From Brevundimonas fluminis (GTDB taxonomy: Bacteria > Pseudomonadota > Alphaproteobacteria > Caulobacterales > Caulobacteraceae), in the NCBI RefSeq assembly GCF_003934285.1, contig NZ_RQWJ01000003.1, positions 62,001 through 126,000 of the forward strand: 64,000 nucleotides of DNA, written 5' to 3'. Below, piece by piece: positions 38,741 to 48,518 of this stretch (its first letter is position 1; every line of letters starts with the position of its first letter). The translations under genes were made by a program, and so were the position numbers. The notes beneath the pieces were generated by a model. It ran no database searches, was not told the DNA's origin, and was given only the letters and a program-made list of their open reading frames with translations.

Positions 38741-39447
38741 CCGCCCCGAAGACCGCCATGGTGCTGGCCGCGGGGCTGGGCACCCGGATGCGGCCGCTGA
38801 CGGACGACCGGCCCAAGGCGCTGGTCGAGGTCGGCGGACGGGCGCTGATCGACCACGTCCTTGATCGGCTGGCAGAGGCGGGCGTGGAGCGGGCGGTGGT
38901 CAACGTCCACTGGTTCGCCGACCGGCTGGAGGGGCGCCTGAGGGCGCGCGGGCGCGGGCCCGAAATCGTGATCTCCGACGAGCGCGCCGAACTGCTGGAG
39001 ACGGGCGGCGGGCTGAAGAAGGCGCGGTCGCTGCTGGGCGACGACCCGGTGTTCGTGACCAACATCGACAGCGTCTGGATCGATCGGGGCGACGCGCTGG
39101 GCGACCTGGTCCGCCTCTGGGATCCCGACCGCATGGACGCGGCCCTGTTGCTGGCGCGGCGCGAGGGCTCGATCGGGTTCGAGGGGGACGGCGACTTCTT
39201 CCTCGCCGACGACGGCCGGCTGACGTTCCGCGGCGAGGCGACGTCCGCGCCCTATGCCTACATGGGCGTGCACGTCACGCGGCCCGGCTATGCCGATCAG
39301 GGGCCGGACGGACCCTTCTCGCTGAGCCCCCTGTGGCGGAAGTCGGCGGCGGAGGGGCGGCTGTTCGGCTGCGTGCTGGACGGCGACTGGATGCACGTAG
39401 GCGACCCGCAGGCCCGCGACGAGGCGGAGGCGCGGCTCAAGGCATGA
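38737..39447 (+). CDS. murU: N-acetylmuramate alpha-1-phosphate uridylyltransferase MurU
   Basis: 236 residues, GTG start overlapping amgK. A nucleotidyltransferase that makes UDP-MurNAc from MurNAc-1-phosphate and UTP. The N-terminal pyrophosphorylase signature LAAGLGTRMRPLTDDRPKAL, the VEVGGRALIDHVL segment, ETGGGLKKA, FVTNIDSVW (Asp metal ligand) and the C-terminal GDWMHVGDPQ are as in characterised MurU. It is coupled by a 4-base overlap to addB. Confidence 0.94.
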   Translation: MTAPKTAMVLAAGLGTRMRPLTDDRPKALVEVGGRALIDHVLDRLAEAGVERAVVNVHWFADRLEGRLRARGRGPEIVISDERAELLETGGGLKKARSLLGDDPVFVTNIDSVWIDRGDALGDLVRLWDPDRMDAALLLARREGSIGFEGDGDFFLADDGRLTFRGEATSAPYAYMGVHVTRPGYADQGPDGPFSLSPLWRKSAAEGRLFGCVLDGDWMHVGDPQARDEAEARLKA

Positions 39448-42400
39448 GCCAATTCGACCCCTTCTCCGGCCCGGCTCCCCGCTGGTTCTCCATCGACGCG
39501 CACCGACCGTTTCTGGAGGATCTGGCCGACGGGGTGCTGGCGTGGCTGGGCGAGCGGGACCCGGAAGCCCTGTCGGACGCGGTGGTGCTGCTGCCCAACC
39601 GGCGGGCGGCGCGGGCGTTCTCGGAGGCGCTGGCGCGAAGGGCGGGAGACCGGGCGGTGCTGCTGCCCGAAGTGCGGCCGCTGGGCGACCTGGAGGAGGA
39701 CGAGCCGCCGTTCTCGCCCGGCGACGTCGGCCTGGACCTGCCGCCGGCCATCGACGCGCGCGCACGGCGGTTCGAGCTGGCGCGGCTGATCGTCGAGGAA
39801 GACCTGCGGCCCGGCCTGACGCCGGTGGGGGCGCTGGGTCTGGCCGACGCGCTGGGCAAGTTTCTGGACTCCTGCCAGATCGAGGAGGTCGAGGACCTGT
39901 CGAAGCTGGACGAGATGGTGTCCGGCGACCTGGCCCGGCACTGGCAGGAAAGCGCGAAATTCCTCCGGCTGGCGACCGAGCGTTGGCCGGCGCGGCTGGC
40001 TGAACTCGGGATGGTGGACCCGGCGTGGCGGCGGTCGAATCTGCTGCGCCTGCTGGCCCAACGCTGGACGGAAAGCCCGCCCGGGCGGCCGGTTCTGGCC
40101 GCCGGCTCGACCGGCACGGCGCCGGCGGCTGCGGCGGTGCTGAAGGCCGTGGCGGCGGCGCCGCGCGGGGCCGTGGTCCTGCCGGGGCTGGATCGCGAGA
40201 TGGCTGCGGCGGTGTGGGACGCGGCCACGGAGGACGCGCAGCATCCGCAGCACGCGCTGGGCCGGCTCCTGACGGCGGCGGGGGTGGCGCGCGGGGACGT
40301 CCGGCCCTGGTTCCGGCCGGAGATCGAACCCGCGGCCGACCGGAGCGGCCGGGCGCGGGGGCGAGTGTTGTCCGAGGCCCTGCGTCCCGCCGACACGACC
40401 GGCGACTGGCGCGACGCCATCGCCCAGCTGCGCGAGGACTGGTCCGGCGAGTCGGGCGCGGACCCGGTGGCCCTGGGGCTGGAGGGTCTGTCGGTCGTCA
40501 CCGCGCGCAACGAGGAGGACGCCGCGGCCGCGATCGCCCTGATGATGCGCGAGACGCTGGAGACGTCGGGCCGCACCTGCGCCCTCGTCACCCCGGATCT
40601 GGACCTGTCCCGACGCGTGTCGGCGCGGCTGCGACGCTGGGGTGTGATCGCCGACGTCTCGTCGGGCGCGCCGCTTCCGCGCACGCCGGCGGGGCGGCTG
40701 CTGTCGCTGGCCGCGCGGGTGCTGGCCGAGCCGCTGGATCCGCAGGCGCTGCTTGGGCTGCTGAAGCACCCGGGCGTGCGGATCGACCTGGGAGACGTGG
40801 ATTTCGTCACGGCGCGGCGGGGGCTGGAGGCGCACGCCCTGCGCGGGCCGCGACTGCGGGACTTCGCGAGGGCGCGTGCGGCCCTGCTGAAGGCGCGATC
40901 GCCGCGCGACGACGGGCGCGAGGCGTCGGAGACGACGGTCGCGCGGGTGCGGGCGGCGGAACTTCTGCTGGACCGGATCGAGACCCTGACCGGCGCGGCG
41001 CGGGCGGTTTTCGCGCCGAGCGCGCGGCTGGACGAGGCGACGCGGGCTCTGACCGGCTTCGTGGAGGCCGTCGCCGGGCTGGACGCCTGGGCCGGCAACG
41101 ACGGCGAGGCGGCGGCGGCGCTGCTGGCCGGGCTGATCGAGCACGGCGCGCCGCTGGGCGAGGTGGAGCCGAAGGCGTTCGCGCGGCTGCTGACCGATCT
41201 GGCGGGGGAGGAGACGGTGCGGTCGGGCGACGCGACCCATCCGTCGTTGCGCATCTTGGGCGCGGTCGAGGCGCGGCTGGTGCGGGCCGACCGGGTGATC
41301 CTGGCAGGGCTGGAGGAAGGGACCTGGCCGGGCGCGGCGCCGACCGATCCTCTGCTGTCGCGGCCGATGCGCGCGGCCGTCGGCCTGCCGCCGCCGGAGA
41401 AACGGCTGGGGCAGACCGCGCAGGACTTCATCCAGGCCGCCGCGGCGCCGGACGTCGTTCTGGTCGAGCGCGAACGCAAGGGGGGACAGCCGGCCGTTCC
41501 CAGCCGCTGGCTGTGGCGGCTGCGCATGCTGGCGCGGGGGGCGACGCATGGCGACTGGACGGTGACGTTGCGGGCCGATGCGGCGACTGCGGCGCTGGCC
41601 CGGGCGCTGGACGCGCCGTTGGCGTTCACGCCCGCGAGCCGCGCCCGATACGCGCCGCCGGTGGAGCGCCGTCCGCGCGAACTGCCGGTCACGGCCGTCG
41701 AGCGCTGGGTGCGCGATCCCTACGCCGTCTATGCCCGTTATGTGCTGGGCCTGCGCGAGCTGGAGCGGCCGGGGCGGTCGGCCGAGGCGCTGGCGCGGGG
41801 GACGGCGGTTCACAAGGCGCTGGAGCGGCTGGTGCTGGCCTGGCCGGAGGTTCTGCCGGAGGACTGCGAGGCGATCCTGCACGACCTGCTCGTCGAGGAG
41901 CTGACTTCGGCCGGATTCGACGAGGCGGCGATGGCGCGAGAGGGGCCGCTGGCGCGGAACTGCGCGCGGACCCTGGCCCGGCTGGAGGCCGACCGGCGCG
42001 CGAGGGGGATCGAGGTCCGCGTCGAGCAGACGGTGCGGCATACATTCGCCGCGCCGTTCGGTCCCTTCACGGTGACGGCGAAGGCCGACCGCATCGAGGT
42101 GTCGGCGACCGGAGCGGCGGTCATGGACTTCAAGACCGGCGGCATCCCGTCGAAGAAGCAGATCGAGGCCGGGTTCAGCCCGCAGCTGACGCTGACCGGC
42201 GCCATTCTGGCCGAGGCGGGATTCGCGGACGCGCCGGCGGTCGACCCGGAGGAGCTGACCTATGTCCGCGTCACCGGCCGGGACCGGGCCGACGAGGTCT
42301 GCGTGCGGGCGGCGGGCGCGGAGGCGGTGGCCCTGTCGCAGGCGGCGCTGGCCGGGCTGAAGGCGCGGGTCGAGAGGTTCGACGATCCGGAGACGCCGTA

Positions 42401-42512
42401 CGTCAGCTGGGTCGCACCGCAGTTCATGGGCAATTTCGGCGGCAACTACGACCATCTGGCGCGCGTCTGGGAGTGGCACGTGGCCGGCGGCGGCGAGGGG
42501 GAGGAGGCATGA
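39444..42512 (+). CDS. addB: double-strand break repair protein AddB
   Basis: 1022 residues, typical of the alphaproteobacterial type. AddB is the inactive-helicase subunit of the AddAB helicase-nuclease that resects double-strand breaks for RecA. The N-terminal helicase-like domain lacks a Walker A, which is normal in this branch (SDAVVLLPNRRAARAF begins the fold). The C-terminal RecB-like nuclease domain has RGTAVHKALERL and the catalytic VMDFKTGGIPSKKQI followed by FSPQLTLTGAIL. The start is set by a 4-base overlap with murU; it overlaps addA by 4 bases. Confidence 0.95.
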   Translation: MSQFDPFSGPAPRWFSIDAHRPFLEDLADGVLAWLGERDPEALSDAVVLLPNRRAARAFSEALARRAGDRAVLLPEVRPLGDLEEDEPPFSPGDVGLDLPPAIDARARRFELARLIVEEDLRPGLTPVGALGLADALGKFLDSCQIEEVEDLSKLDEMVSGDLARHWQESAKFLRLATERWPARLAELGMVDPAWRRSNLLRLLAQRWTESPPGRPVLAAGSTGTAPAAAAVLKAVAAAPRGAVVLPGLDREMAAAVWDAATEDAQHPQHALGRLLTAAGVARGDVRPWFRPEIEPAADRSGRARGRVLSEALRPADTTGDWRDAIAQLREDWSGESGADPVALGLEGLSVVTARNEEDAAAAIALMMRETLETSGRTCALVTPDLDLSRRVSARLRRWGVIADVSSGAPLPRTPAGRLLSLAARVLAEPLDPQALLGLLKHPGVRIDLGDVDFVTARRGLEAHALRGPRLRDFARARAALLKARSPRDDGREASETTVARVRAAELLLDRIETLTGAARAVFAPSARLDEATRALTGFVEAVAGLDAWAGNDGEAAAALLAGLIEHGAPLGEVEPKAFARLLTDLAGEETVRSGDATHPSLRILGAVEARLVRADRVILAGLEEGTWPGAAPTDPLLSRPMRAAVGLPPPEKRLGQTAQDFIQAAAAPDVVLVERERKGGQPAVPSRWLWRLRMLARGATHGDWTVTLRADAATAALARALDAPLAFTPASRARYAPPVERRPRELPVTAVERWVRDPYAVYARYVLGLRELERPGRSAEALARGTAVHKALERLVLAWPEVLPEDCEAILHDLLVEELTSAGFDEAAMAREGPLARNCARTLARLEADRRARGIEVRVEQTVRHTFAAPFGPFTVTAKADRIEVSATGAAVMDFKTGGIPSKKQIEAGFSPQLTLTGAILAEAGFADAPAVDPEELTYVRVTGRDRADEVCVRAAGAEAVALSQAALAGLKARVERFDDPETPYVSWVAPQFMGNFGGNYDHLARVWEWHVAGGGEGEEA

Positions 42513-45500
42513 GCCGCCCGCAGCCCGATCCCGCCCAGCGCCGCGCCGCGGACCCCACCGCCAGCGTCTTCGTGGTGGCGAACGCCGGCTCGGGAAAGAC
42601 CTCGACGCTGGTGGATCGCACGGCGCGCCTGCTGCTCACGGGGACGAAGCCGGCCGAGGTGCTGTGCGTCACCTACACCAAGGCGGCGGCCGCCGAGATG
42701 CAGAGCCGGCTGTACGACCGGCTGGGGCGCTGGGCCATCATGGCCGACGCCGAACTGCGCGCCGAACTGGCCGCTCTGCAGGGCGTCGACGAGGCGGGAC
42801 TGCGGGTGTCGACGCGCCGGGCGCGGACGCTGTTCGCACGGGCGCTTGAGACGCCGGGCGGGCTGAAGATCCAGACGCTGCACGCCTTCTGCGAGCAGTT
42901 GCTGCGGCGCTTCCCGATCGAGGCGGGCGTCGACCCGGGGTTCGAGGTCCTGGACGACGTGGCGGCGGCGGAGCTGTCGAAGGCGGCGCGCGACGAGCTC
43001 GCCCGGCATGCGCTGGCCGACGCCGACGGGCGGGTCGGACGCGCCTATGCGCATTTCGCCGTGACGCTGGACTGGGAGGCGTTCCAGGGCCTGCTGGGCC
43101 GGATCGAGGGCGACCGGGAAGTGCTGACGGCGTGGCTGGACCGGATCGGACGGGGCGAGGCCGACGGGCCGCGCGCCGCCTTCGGCGCGCCGGCGGCGAC
43201 GCTGGCGGAGCACCATGACGGCTTCATGCGGCGGATGGACCGGGCGCGCTGGCTGGCGCTGGCGGATGAGGTGGCGCAGGGGAGCGCGAACGACGGCAAG
43301 TGCGCCGACCGCATGAGGGCCGCCCCCTGGACCTTCGAGGGCCTGGCGGGGGTCTTCCTGACGTCGGGCAAGCGGCGGGCGTCGATCGTGACGGGCAAGT
43401 GCCCGCCGGCCGCGAAGGCCGAAATGGAGGCGCTGGACGTCGCCTACTGGCAGGCCGTGGAGGACGCCCGGAAGATCCGCACGGCGGAGGAGACCGAGCA
43501 CGTGCTGGCGCTGGCCGGCGTGCACGCGGCCTTCTACGAGGCGGCCAAGAGGGCGTCGGGCGCGCTGGACTTCGCCGACCTGATCGCCTCGGCGGTTCGG
43601 CTGCTGACGGTGAAGGCCGACGCGGCCTGGGTGCTGTTCAAGCTGGACGGGGGCATCGACCATGTGCTGATCGACGAGGCCCAGGACACGGCCCCGGAGC
43701 AGTGGGAGATCCTGCAGGCGCTGACCGAGGGCTTCTTCGCCGGCGCCGGGACGGCCCGGGGCGACGGGCCGCGCACGGTGTTCGCCGTCGGCGACGAGAA
43801 GCAGTCGATCTATTCCTTCCAGGGGGCCCGGCCCGAGCGGCTCCGGCAGGAGAACCAGCGGTACCAGAGGCTGGCGCAGGAGGCCGGTCTGCCGTTCGAG
43901 CCGGTGGAACTGCACACCTCGTTCCGGTCGACGCCCGAAGTGCTGGGCTTCGTGGACCGGGTCTTCAACCTGCCGGGCTCGCCGACGCGGCTGGAGGCGC
44001 TGATGGGGGCGGGGGACTTCAGCGTCGAGCTGGAACATCTGGCGGCGCGGTCGGAGCACCGCGGCGCGGTCGACCTGTGGGACCTCCATGAGGAAGGGCC
44101 GGCGCCGGATCAGGGAGCCTGGGACGCGCCGCTGGACGCCGCCCCGCGCGAGAACGCCCGCAAGCTGCTGGCGCGCGATCTGGCCGCCGACATCCGTCGG
44201 CAGGTCGAGGCGGGCGTGGCGGTTTACGGAAGGGACGGCGAGCTGCGGCCGTGCGGGTACGGCGACTTCCTCGTGCTGGTGCGCCGGCGCGACGCGACGT
44301 TCGAGGAGATCCTGCGCGGGCTGAAGGCGGCGGGCGTGCCGGTGGCGGGGGCCGACCGGCTGAAGCTGTCGGAACACGTGGCGTTCCACGACCTGCGGGC
44401 TCTGGCCCGGTTCGCCCTGTTCCCGCACGACGACCTGACCGTGGCGGAGATTCTGCGCGGGCCCTTCTGCGACGTGTCGGAGGCGTCGCTGTTCGATCTC
44501 GCGGGGGCCGAGGCGAAGCGTCCGGGGCTGTGGGCCCGTCTGACGGCGCGGGCGGGCGAGCGGGCCGAGTGGGCGCATGCGCTGGACCTGCTGTCGGCGA
44601 CGCGGGACATGGCGGACAGGGACGCGTTCGGCTTCTTCTCCGGCCTGCTGAACCGGGTGGACGGACACGGGCTCACCGGCCGGGTGCGGATCCTGAACCG
44701 GCTCGGCGCCGAGGCGGCGGAGGCGATCGACGAGACGCTGAACCTGGTGCTGGCGGGCGAGGGGCGCGGCGCGGTCGATCTGGAGACGGCGCTGGCGCGG
44801 ATGGAGACCGCCGAGGTCGAGGTGAAGCGCGAGCTGGAGGGCGCGCACGGACAGGTGCGGGTCATGACGGTGCACGGGGCCAAGGGGCTGGAGGCGCCGG
44901 TGGTGGTCCTGCCGGACACCACAGGCGTGCCGGGCGCGGGGCGCGGGGCGCCGCTGCTGCCGTTCACGCTGGCGGACGGAAGCGAGGGACGCATCCTGTG
45001 CGCCTCGTCGAAGGTCGAGGACTGTCCGGCGGCCATGGAGGCGCGCGCGGCGCGGGACGCGCGGACCCAGGCGGAGACCCTGCGTCTGCTGTACGTCGCC
45101 CTGACGCGGGCCCGCGACCGGCTGGTGGTGATGGGCCGCGTCGCGGCGGGCCGGACGCCGGCGGCCGGCAGCTGGCGCGAGGTGATCGCGGAGACGTTCG
45201 ACCGGCTGGACGGCGTGCGCGATCTGGAAGGCCCGCGGGACATGAAGATCCGGCGCTTCGGCTTCGACCCGCAGACGCTCGGCGCGGCGAAGGCGGCCGG
45301 GCCGGCGTCGCCGGCCGTGCCGGACTGGGCGAGGCGCGCGCCGCCGGCCGACGTGCTGGCGCGGCCGTCGTCGCCGTCGCGGCTGGAGGGGTCGATCCGC
45401 CTGCCGGCGCCCTCTCCGCTGGCCACGGCCGCGGGGCCGGGGGCGCCTCTGGGACGGTTCCGGCGCGGCGACCTGATCCACCGCCTGCTGGAGCGGCTGC

Positions 45501-45937
45501 CGGACGTGGAGCCCCTGCGGCGCGAGGCGACGGCGCGGCGGATGCTGGCGCGCGAGCCGGATCTGGATCAGGCGCGGATGGACGAGATGGTCGGCGCGGC
45601 GCTCGGCGTGCTGGACGACGACGTCTTCGCCGAGGTGTTCGGCCCCGGGTCGCGCGCCGAGGTGGCCGTGGCGGGCAAGGTCGGCGGGCTGACGGTGTCG
45701 GGCCGCATCGACCGTCTGGCGATCACGCCGGACCGCGTGCTGGTGGTGGACTTCAAGACCAATCGGCCGGCCCCGGACCGCATCGAGGACGCCGACCCCG
45801 CCTATCTGACGCAGATGGCGCTGTACGTCGCGGCGCTGAGAACGGTGTGGCCGGGGCGGCGGGTCGAGGCCGCCCTGGTCTGGACCGACGGGCCGCGGCT
45901 GATGCCGATCCCCGACGCGCTGCTGGCGAAGGATTGA
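42509..45937 (+). CDS. addA: double-strand break repair helicase-nuclease AddA
   Basis: 1142 residues. The active UvrD-type helicase and nuclease subunit. Visible motifs: Walker A VVANAGSGKTSTLVDRTARL (residues 22-41), motif Ia CVTYTKAAAAEM, motif II LIDEAQDTAPEQW, motif III FAVGDEKQSIYSFQGARPE, motif V VMTVHGAKGLEAPVVVLPDT, motif VI LLYVALTRARDRLVV, and the C-terminal nuclease VDFKTNRPAPDRIED with QMALYVAAL. The ATG at 42509 follows GAGGAGG. Upstream in-frame open sequence running through addB is a GC-driven shadow. trxA lies 62 bases downstream. Confidence 0.97.
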   Translation: MSRPQPDPAQRRAADPTASVFVVANAGSGKTSTLVDRTARLLLTGTKPAEVLCVTYTKAAAAEMQSRLYDRLGRWAIMADAELRAELAALQGVDEAGLRVSTRRARTLFARALETPGGLKIQTLHAFCEQLLRRFPIEAGVDPGFEVLDDVAAAELSKAARDELARHALADADGRVGRAYAHFAVTLDWEAFQGLLGRIEGDREVLTAWLDRIGRGEADGPRAAFGAPAATLAEHHDGFMRRMDRARWLALADEVAQGSANDGKCADRMRAAPWTFEGLAGVFLTSGKRRASIVTGKCPPAAKAEMEALDVAYWQAVEDARKIRTAEETEHVLALAGVHAAFYEAAKRASGALDFADLIASAVRLLTVKADAAWVLFKLDGGIDHVLIDEAQDTAPEQWEILQALTEGFFAGAGTARGDGPRTVFAVGDEKQSIYSFQGARPERLRQENQRYQRLAQEAGLPFEPVELHTSFRSTPEVLGFVDRVFNLPGSPTRLEALMGAGDFSVELEHLAARSEHRGAVDLWDLHEEGPAPDQGAWDAPLDAAPRENARKLLARDLAADIRRQVEAGVAVYGRDGELRPCGYGDFLVLVRRRDATFEEILRGLKAAGVPVAGADRLKLSEHVAFHDLRALARFALFPHDDLTVAEILRGPFCDVSEASLFDLAGAEAKRPGLWARLTARAGERAEWAHALDLLSATRDMADRDAFGFFSGLLNRVDGHGLTGRVRILNRLGAEAAEAIDETLNLVLAGEGRGAVDLETALARMETAEVEVKRELEGAHGQVRVMTVHGAKGLEAPVVVLPDTTGVPGAGRGAPLLPFTLADGSEGRILCASSKVEDCPAAMEARAARDARTQAETLRLLYVALTRARDRLVVMGRVAAGRTPAAGSWREVIAETFDRLDGVRDLEGPRDMKIRRFGFDPQTLGAAKAAGPASPAVPDWARRAPPADVLARPSSPSRLEGSIRLPAPSPLATAAGPGAPLGRFRRGDLIHRLLERLPDVEPLRREATARRMLAREPDLDQARMDEMVGAALGVLDDDVFAEVFGPGSRAEVAVAGKVGGLTVSGRIDRLAITPDRVLVVDFKTNRPAPDRIEDADPAYLTQMALYVAALRTVWPGRRVEAALVWTDGPRLMPIPDALLAKD

Positions 45938-45999
45938 ACGCGGCCCGATTCGCCCCACATCATGGCCGACCGAGTTTCTCCCCGTTTCAGGATGCGCCC

Positions 46000-46332
46000 A
46001 TGCCCACCGTCAAGGTCACCGACGACAGCTTCGAGACCGACGTGCTGAAGTCCTCCACCCCCGTGCTGGTGGATTTCTGGGCGGAGTGGTGCGGCCCCTG
46101 CAAGCAGATCGGCCCGGCGCTGGAGCAGATCGCCGACGAGATGGCCGGCGCCGTGACGGTGGCCAAGGTCAACATCGACGACAGCCCCATGACCCCGTCC
46201 AGGCTGGGCGTGAAGGGCATCCCGACCCTGATGCTGTTCCGCGACGGCGAAATGACCTCGATGAAGGTCGGCCCCATGCCGAAGGGCAAGCTGGTCGAAT
46301 GGCTGGCCGAAGCGGGCGTGACGGCGGGCTGA
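46000..46332 (+). CDS. trxA: thioredoxin 1
   Basis: 110 residues. Classical thioredoxin with active site FWAEWCGPCKQIGPAL, the cis-Pro GIPTLMLFRDGE and conserved VDFWAEW core. It reduces protein disulfides using NADPH through thioredoxin reductase. The start follows CAGGA by about 9 bases. It ends 4 bases before the convergent folC stop. An addA-trxA link is common in Alphaproteobacteria. Confidence 0.96.
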   Translation: MPTVKVTDDSFETDVLKSSTPVLVDFWAEWCGPCKQIGPALEQIADEMAGAVTVAKVNIDDSPMTPSRLGVKGIPTLMLFRDGEMTSMKVGPMPKGKLVEWLAEAGVTAG

Positions 46333-46336
46333 CCCT

Positions 46337-47611
46337 TCAGGCCGGCCACGTCTCCTCCGCCGCTCCGAGCACCTCGCCGGCCAGATACAGCGAACCGCAG
46401 ATGACCACGCGGCCGGCCCCCAGCGACAGGGCGCGGTCGAGCGCGGCGTCGACCTGACCGACGGCCATGGCGCCCAGGCCGTGGCCGGTCGCCACCGCCG
46501 CCAGCGCTTCCGGCGGGGCGCAGGCGCCGTCGAAGGCGACGGTGAAGACCTGGGCGGCCGAACCGCGCAGGGCCGCGAAGAAACCGGCGTGGTCCTTGTT
46601 GGCGAGCATGCCGACGATCAGGGCGGTGGGGCGCGGATCGCGCGCCTGACGCTCGGCCAGAAGCGCCGCCAGCGCCCGGCCCGCATGCGGATTGTGCCCG
46701 CCGTCCAGCCACAGCTCGGCGCCCGCCGCCGTCGCCGCGCGGCCGTAGGGACCGGCGGTCAGCCGCTGCATGCGCGCGGGCCAGGTCGCGGCCTCGATCC
46801 CGCGCGCGATCGCGTCGTCGGGCAGCCCCAGCTCCAGCGCGACGGCGGCCGCCAGTCCGGCGTTGTCGATCTGGTGCGGGCCCGGCAGGCGGGGGGCGGG
46901 CAGGTCCAGAAGCCGCTCGGCGGTGTGCACCACCATGCCGCCCCGCTCGGCCCAGGCGTCGAAGTCGGTCCCCATGGCGGTGACGGGCGCGCCGACCGCT
47001 TCGGCGCGGGCGACGAGGGCCGCATGGGCGACTTCCGACTGGCGGCCGAGGATGGCGGGGGCGCCGGGCTTGAAGATGCCGGCCTTCTCGCCCGCCACGC
47101 CCGCGAGGTCGGTCCCCAGGAACTCGGCGTGGTCCAGATCGACCGGAGCGACGGCCGTGATCAGCGGGCGCGAAATGACGTTGGTGGCGTCCAGCCGGCC
47201 GCCCAGCCCGACCTCGATGACGGCCAGATCGGCCGGGGTCTCTGCCATGGCCAGGAAGGCGGCGGCGGTGGTGCTTTCGAACACCGTCGCCTCCAGCTCC
47301 GTCGCATCGATGCGGTCAAGGATGTCGTTGAGGACCGCGTCGTCGATCAGGGCGCCGGCCAGCCGGATGCGCTCATTGAACCGCACCAGATGCGGCGAGG
47401 TGTAGGCGTGGACGCGCAGACCCGCCGCCTCGGCCATGGCGCGCACGAAGGCGACGGTCGAGCCCTTGCCGTTGGTGCCGGCCACGTGGACCACGGGCGG
47501 CAGCCGCTCCTGCGGATCGCCCAGCGCCCGGCACAGCGCCGCCATGCGATCCAGCGACAGGTCGATCCGCTGCGGATGGCGCAGGCGCAGGCGGGCGGAG
47601 ATGGGGTCCAC
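46337..47611 (-). CDS. folC: bifunctional folylpolyglutamate/dihydrofolate synthase FolC
   Basis: 424 residues from a GTG at 47611, five bases after the accD stop. It adds L-Glu to dihydropteroate and extends folate glutamate tails with ATP. P-loop HVAGTNGKGSTVAFV, the omega-loop/substrate region TSPHLVRFNERIRL, VEVGLGGRLDATNVI, the VDLDHAEFLG segment and the C-terminal LDGGHNPHAGRAL are diagnostic of the Mur-ligase-like FolC family. No ATG lies near the expected N terminus PISARLRLRHPQRIDLSL; the GTG fits family length. Last gene of the trp-acc operon. Confidence 0.95.
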   Translation of the reverse strand: MDPISARLRLRHPQRIDLSLDRMAALCRALGDPQERLPPVVHVAGTNGKGSTVAFVRAMAEAAGLRVHAYTSPHLVRFNERIRLAGALIDDAVLNDILDRIDATELEATVFESTTAAAFLAMAETPADLAVIEVGLGGRLDATNVISRPLITAVAPVDLDHAEFLGTDLAGVAGEKAGIFKPGAPAILGRQSEVAHAALVARAEAVGAPVTAMGTDFDAWAERGGMVVHTAERLLDLPAPRLPGPHQIDNAGLAAAVALELGLPDDAIARGIEAATWPARMQRLTAGPYGRAATAAGAELWLDGGHNPHAGRALAALLAERQARDPRPTALIVGMLANKDHAGFFAALRGSAAQVFTVAFDGACAPPEALAAVATGHGLGAMAVGQVDAALDRALSLGAGRVVICGSLYLAGEVLGAAEETWPA

Positions 47612-47616
47612 GGCCG

Positions 47617-48507
47617 TCAGGCGGCGCGCTTGCCGTCCATCAGCATGGACAGGATTAGGCCCAGCGTGCGCGGCAGGTCGGCGCGGGGGACGACGCGGTC
47701 CACCATGCCCTTCTCCTGCAGATATTCCGCGCGCTGGAAGCCGGGGGGCAGTTTCTCGCGGATGGTCGCCTCGATCACGCGCGGGCCGGCGAAGCCGATC
47801 AGGGCGCCCGGCTCGGCCAGGTGGACGTCGCCCAGCATGGCGTAGCTGGCGGTGACGCCGCCGGTGGTCGGGTCGGTCAGGACCACGACGTAGGGCAGGC
47901 GCGCGGCCTTCAATTCCTGGATGGCGAGGGTGGTCCGCGCCATCTGCATGAGGGACAGGGCCCCCTCCTGCATGCGAGCCCCGCCGGCGGCGGTGAAGCA
48001 AACGAACGGCAGGCCGCGCTTCACGGCCTCCTGCGCGGCCGCGACGAAGGCCTCGCCGGCCGCCATGCCCAGCGACCCGCCCATGAAGGAGAAGTCCTGG
48101 ACGATCACGACCGCCTCGACGCCGTCGATCTCCCCCACGCCGATGGCCATGGTGTCCTTGCGCCCCGCCGCCTTGCGCGCCTGCGACAGGCGGTCGCGAT
48201 AGGGTTTGCCGTCCGAGAACTTCAGCGGGTCCTCGGGCACGTCCGGCGGCGCGATCTCCTCCCACAGGCCGTCGTCGAAGGTGACCTTCAGGCGCTGCGG
48301 GGCGTTCAGGCGCATGTGTCGGCCGGACGGGGTGACCCACAGGGCCGCTTCCAGATCCGTTCGGTACAGCATGTCGCCGGTGTCCGGATCCTTGATCCAG
48401 AGATTGTCCGGCGTGTCGCGGCGGTTGACGATCTTGCGCACGCCGGGGGCGAAGCGGCTGAGCCAGCCGGTCAGCGGGCGGTTCTCGGGGGACTTCTCAT
48501 TGGCCAT
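47617..48507 (-). CDS. accD: acetyl-CoA carboxylase carboxyltransferase subunit beta (zinc-ribbon cysteines absent)
   Basis: 296 residues. AccD and AccA transfer carboxyl from biotin to acetyl-CoA, making malonyl-CoA for lipids. The carboxyltransferase core is intact: FSFMGGSLGMAAGEAF, FTAAGGARMQEGALSLMQM, LTDPTTGGVTASYA and GFAGPRVIEATI. In most bacteria the N terminus carries a C4 zinc ribbon (WVKCPSCG then VCPKCGHH); here the matching segments are LWIKDPDTGD and WVTPSGRHMR, without any cysteine. The gene lies 11 bases after trpA and before folC, in the widespread trpA-accD-folC order. Confidence 0.95.
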   Translation of the reverse strand: MANEKSPENRPLTGWLSRFAPGVRKIVNRRDTPDNLWIKDPDTGDMLYRTDLEAALWVTPSGRHMRLNAPQRLKVTFDDGLWEEIAPPDVPEDPLKFSDGKPYRDRLSQARKAAGRKDTMAIGVGEIDGVEAVVIVQDFSFMGGSLGMAAGEAFVAAAQEAVKRGLPFVCFTAAGGARMQEGALSLMQMARTTLAIQELKAARLPYVVVLTDPTTGGVTASYAMLGDVHLAEPGALIGFAGPRVIEATIREKLPPGFQRAEYLQEKGMVDRVVPRADLPRTLGLILSMLMDGKRAA

Positions 48508-48518
48508 GGGCGGCGCCT

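Noticed and set aside
39444..40100. AddB missing its Walker A motif as a sign of degeneration
   Set aside because: Alphaproteobacterial AddB proteins normally lack it; the nuclease motif is intact.
40025..42508. In-frame 828-codon extension upstream of addA across addB
   Set aside because: Its sequence is Gly/Arg/Ala repeat-like, while addB in the other frame has clear nuclease motifs; addA starts at 42509 with a good ribosome binding site.
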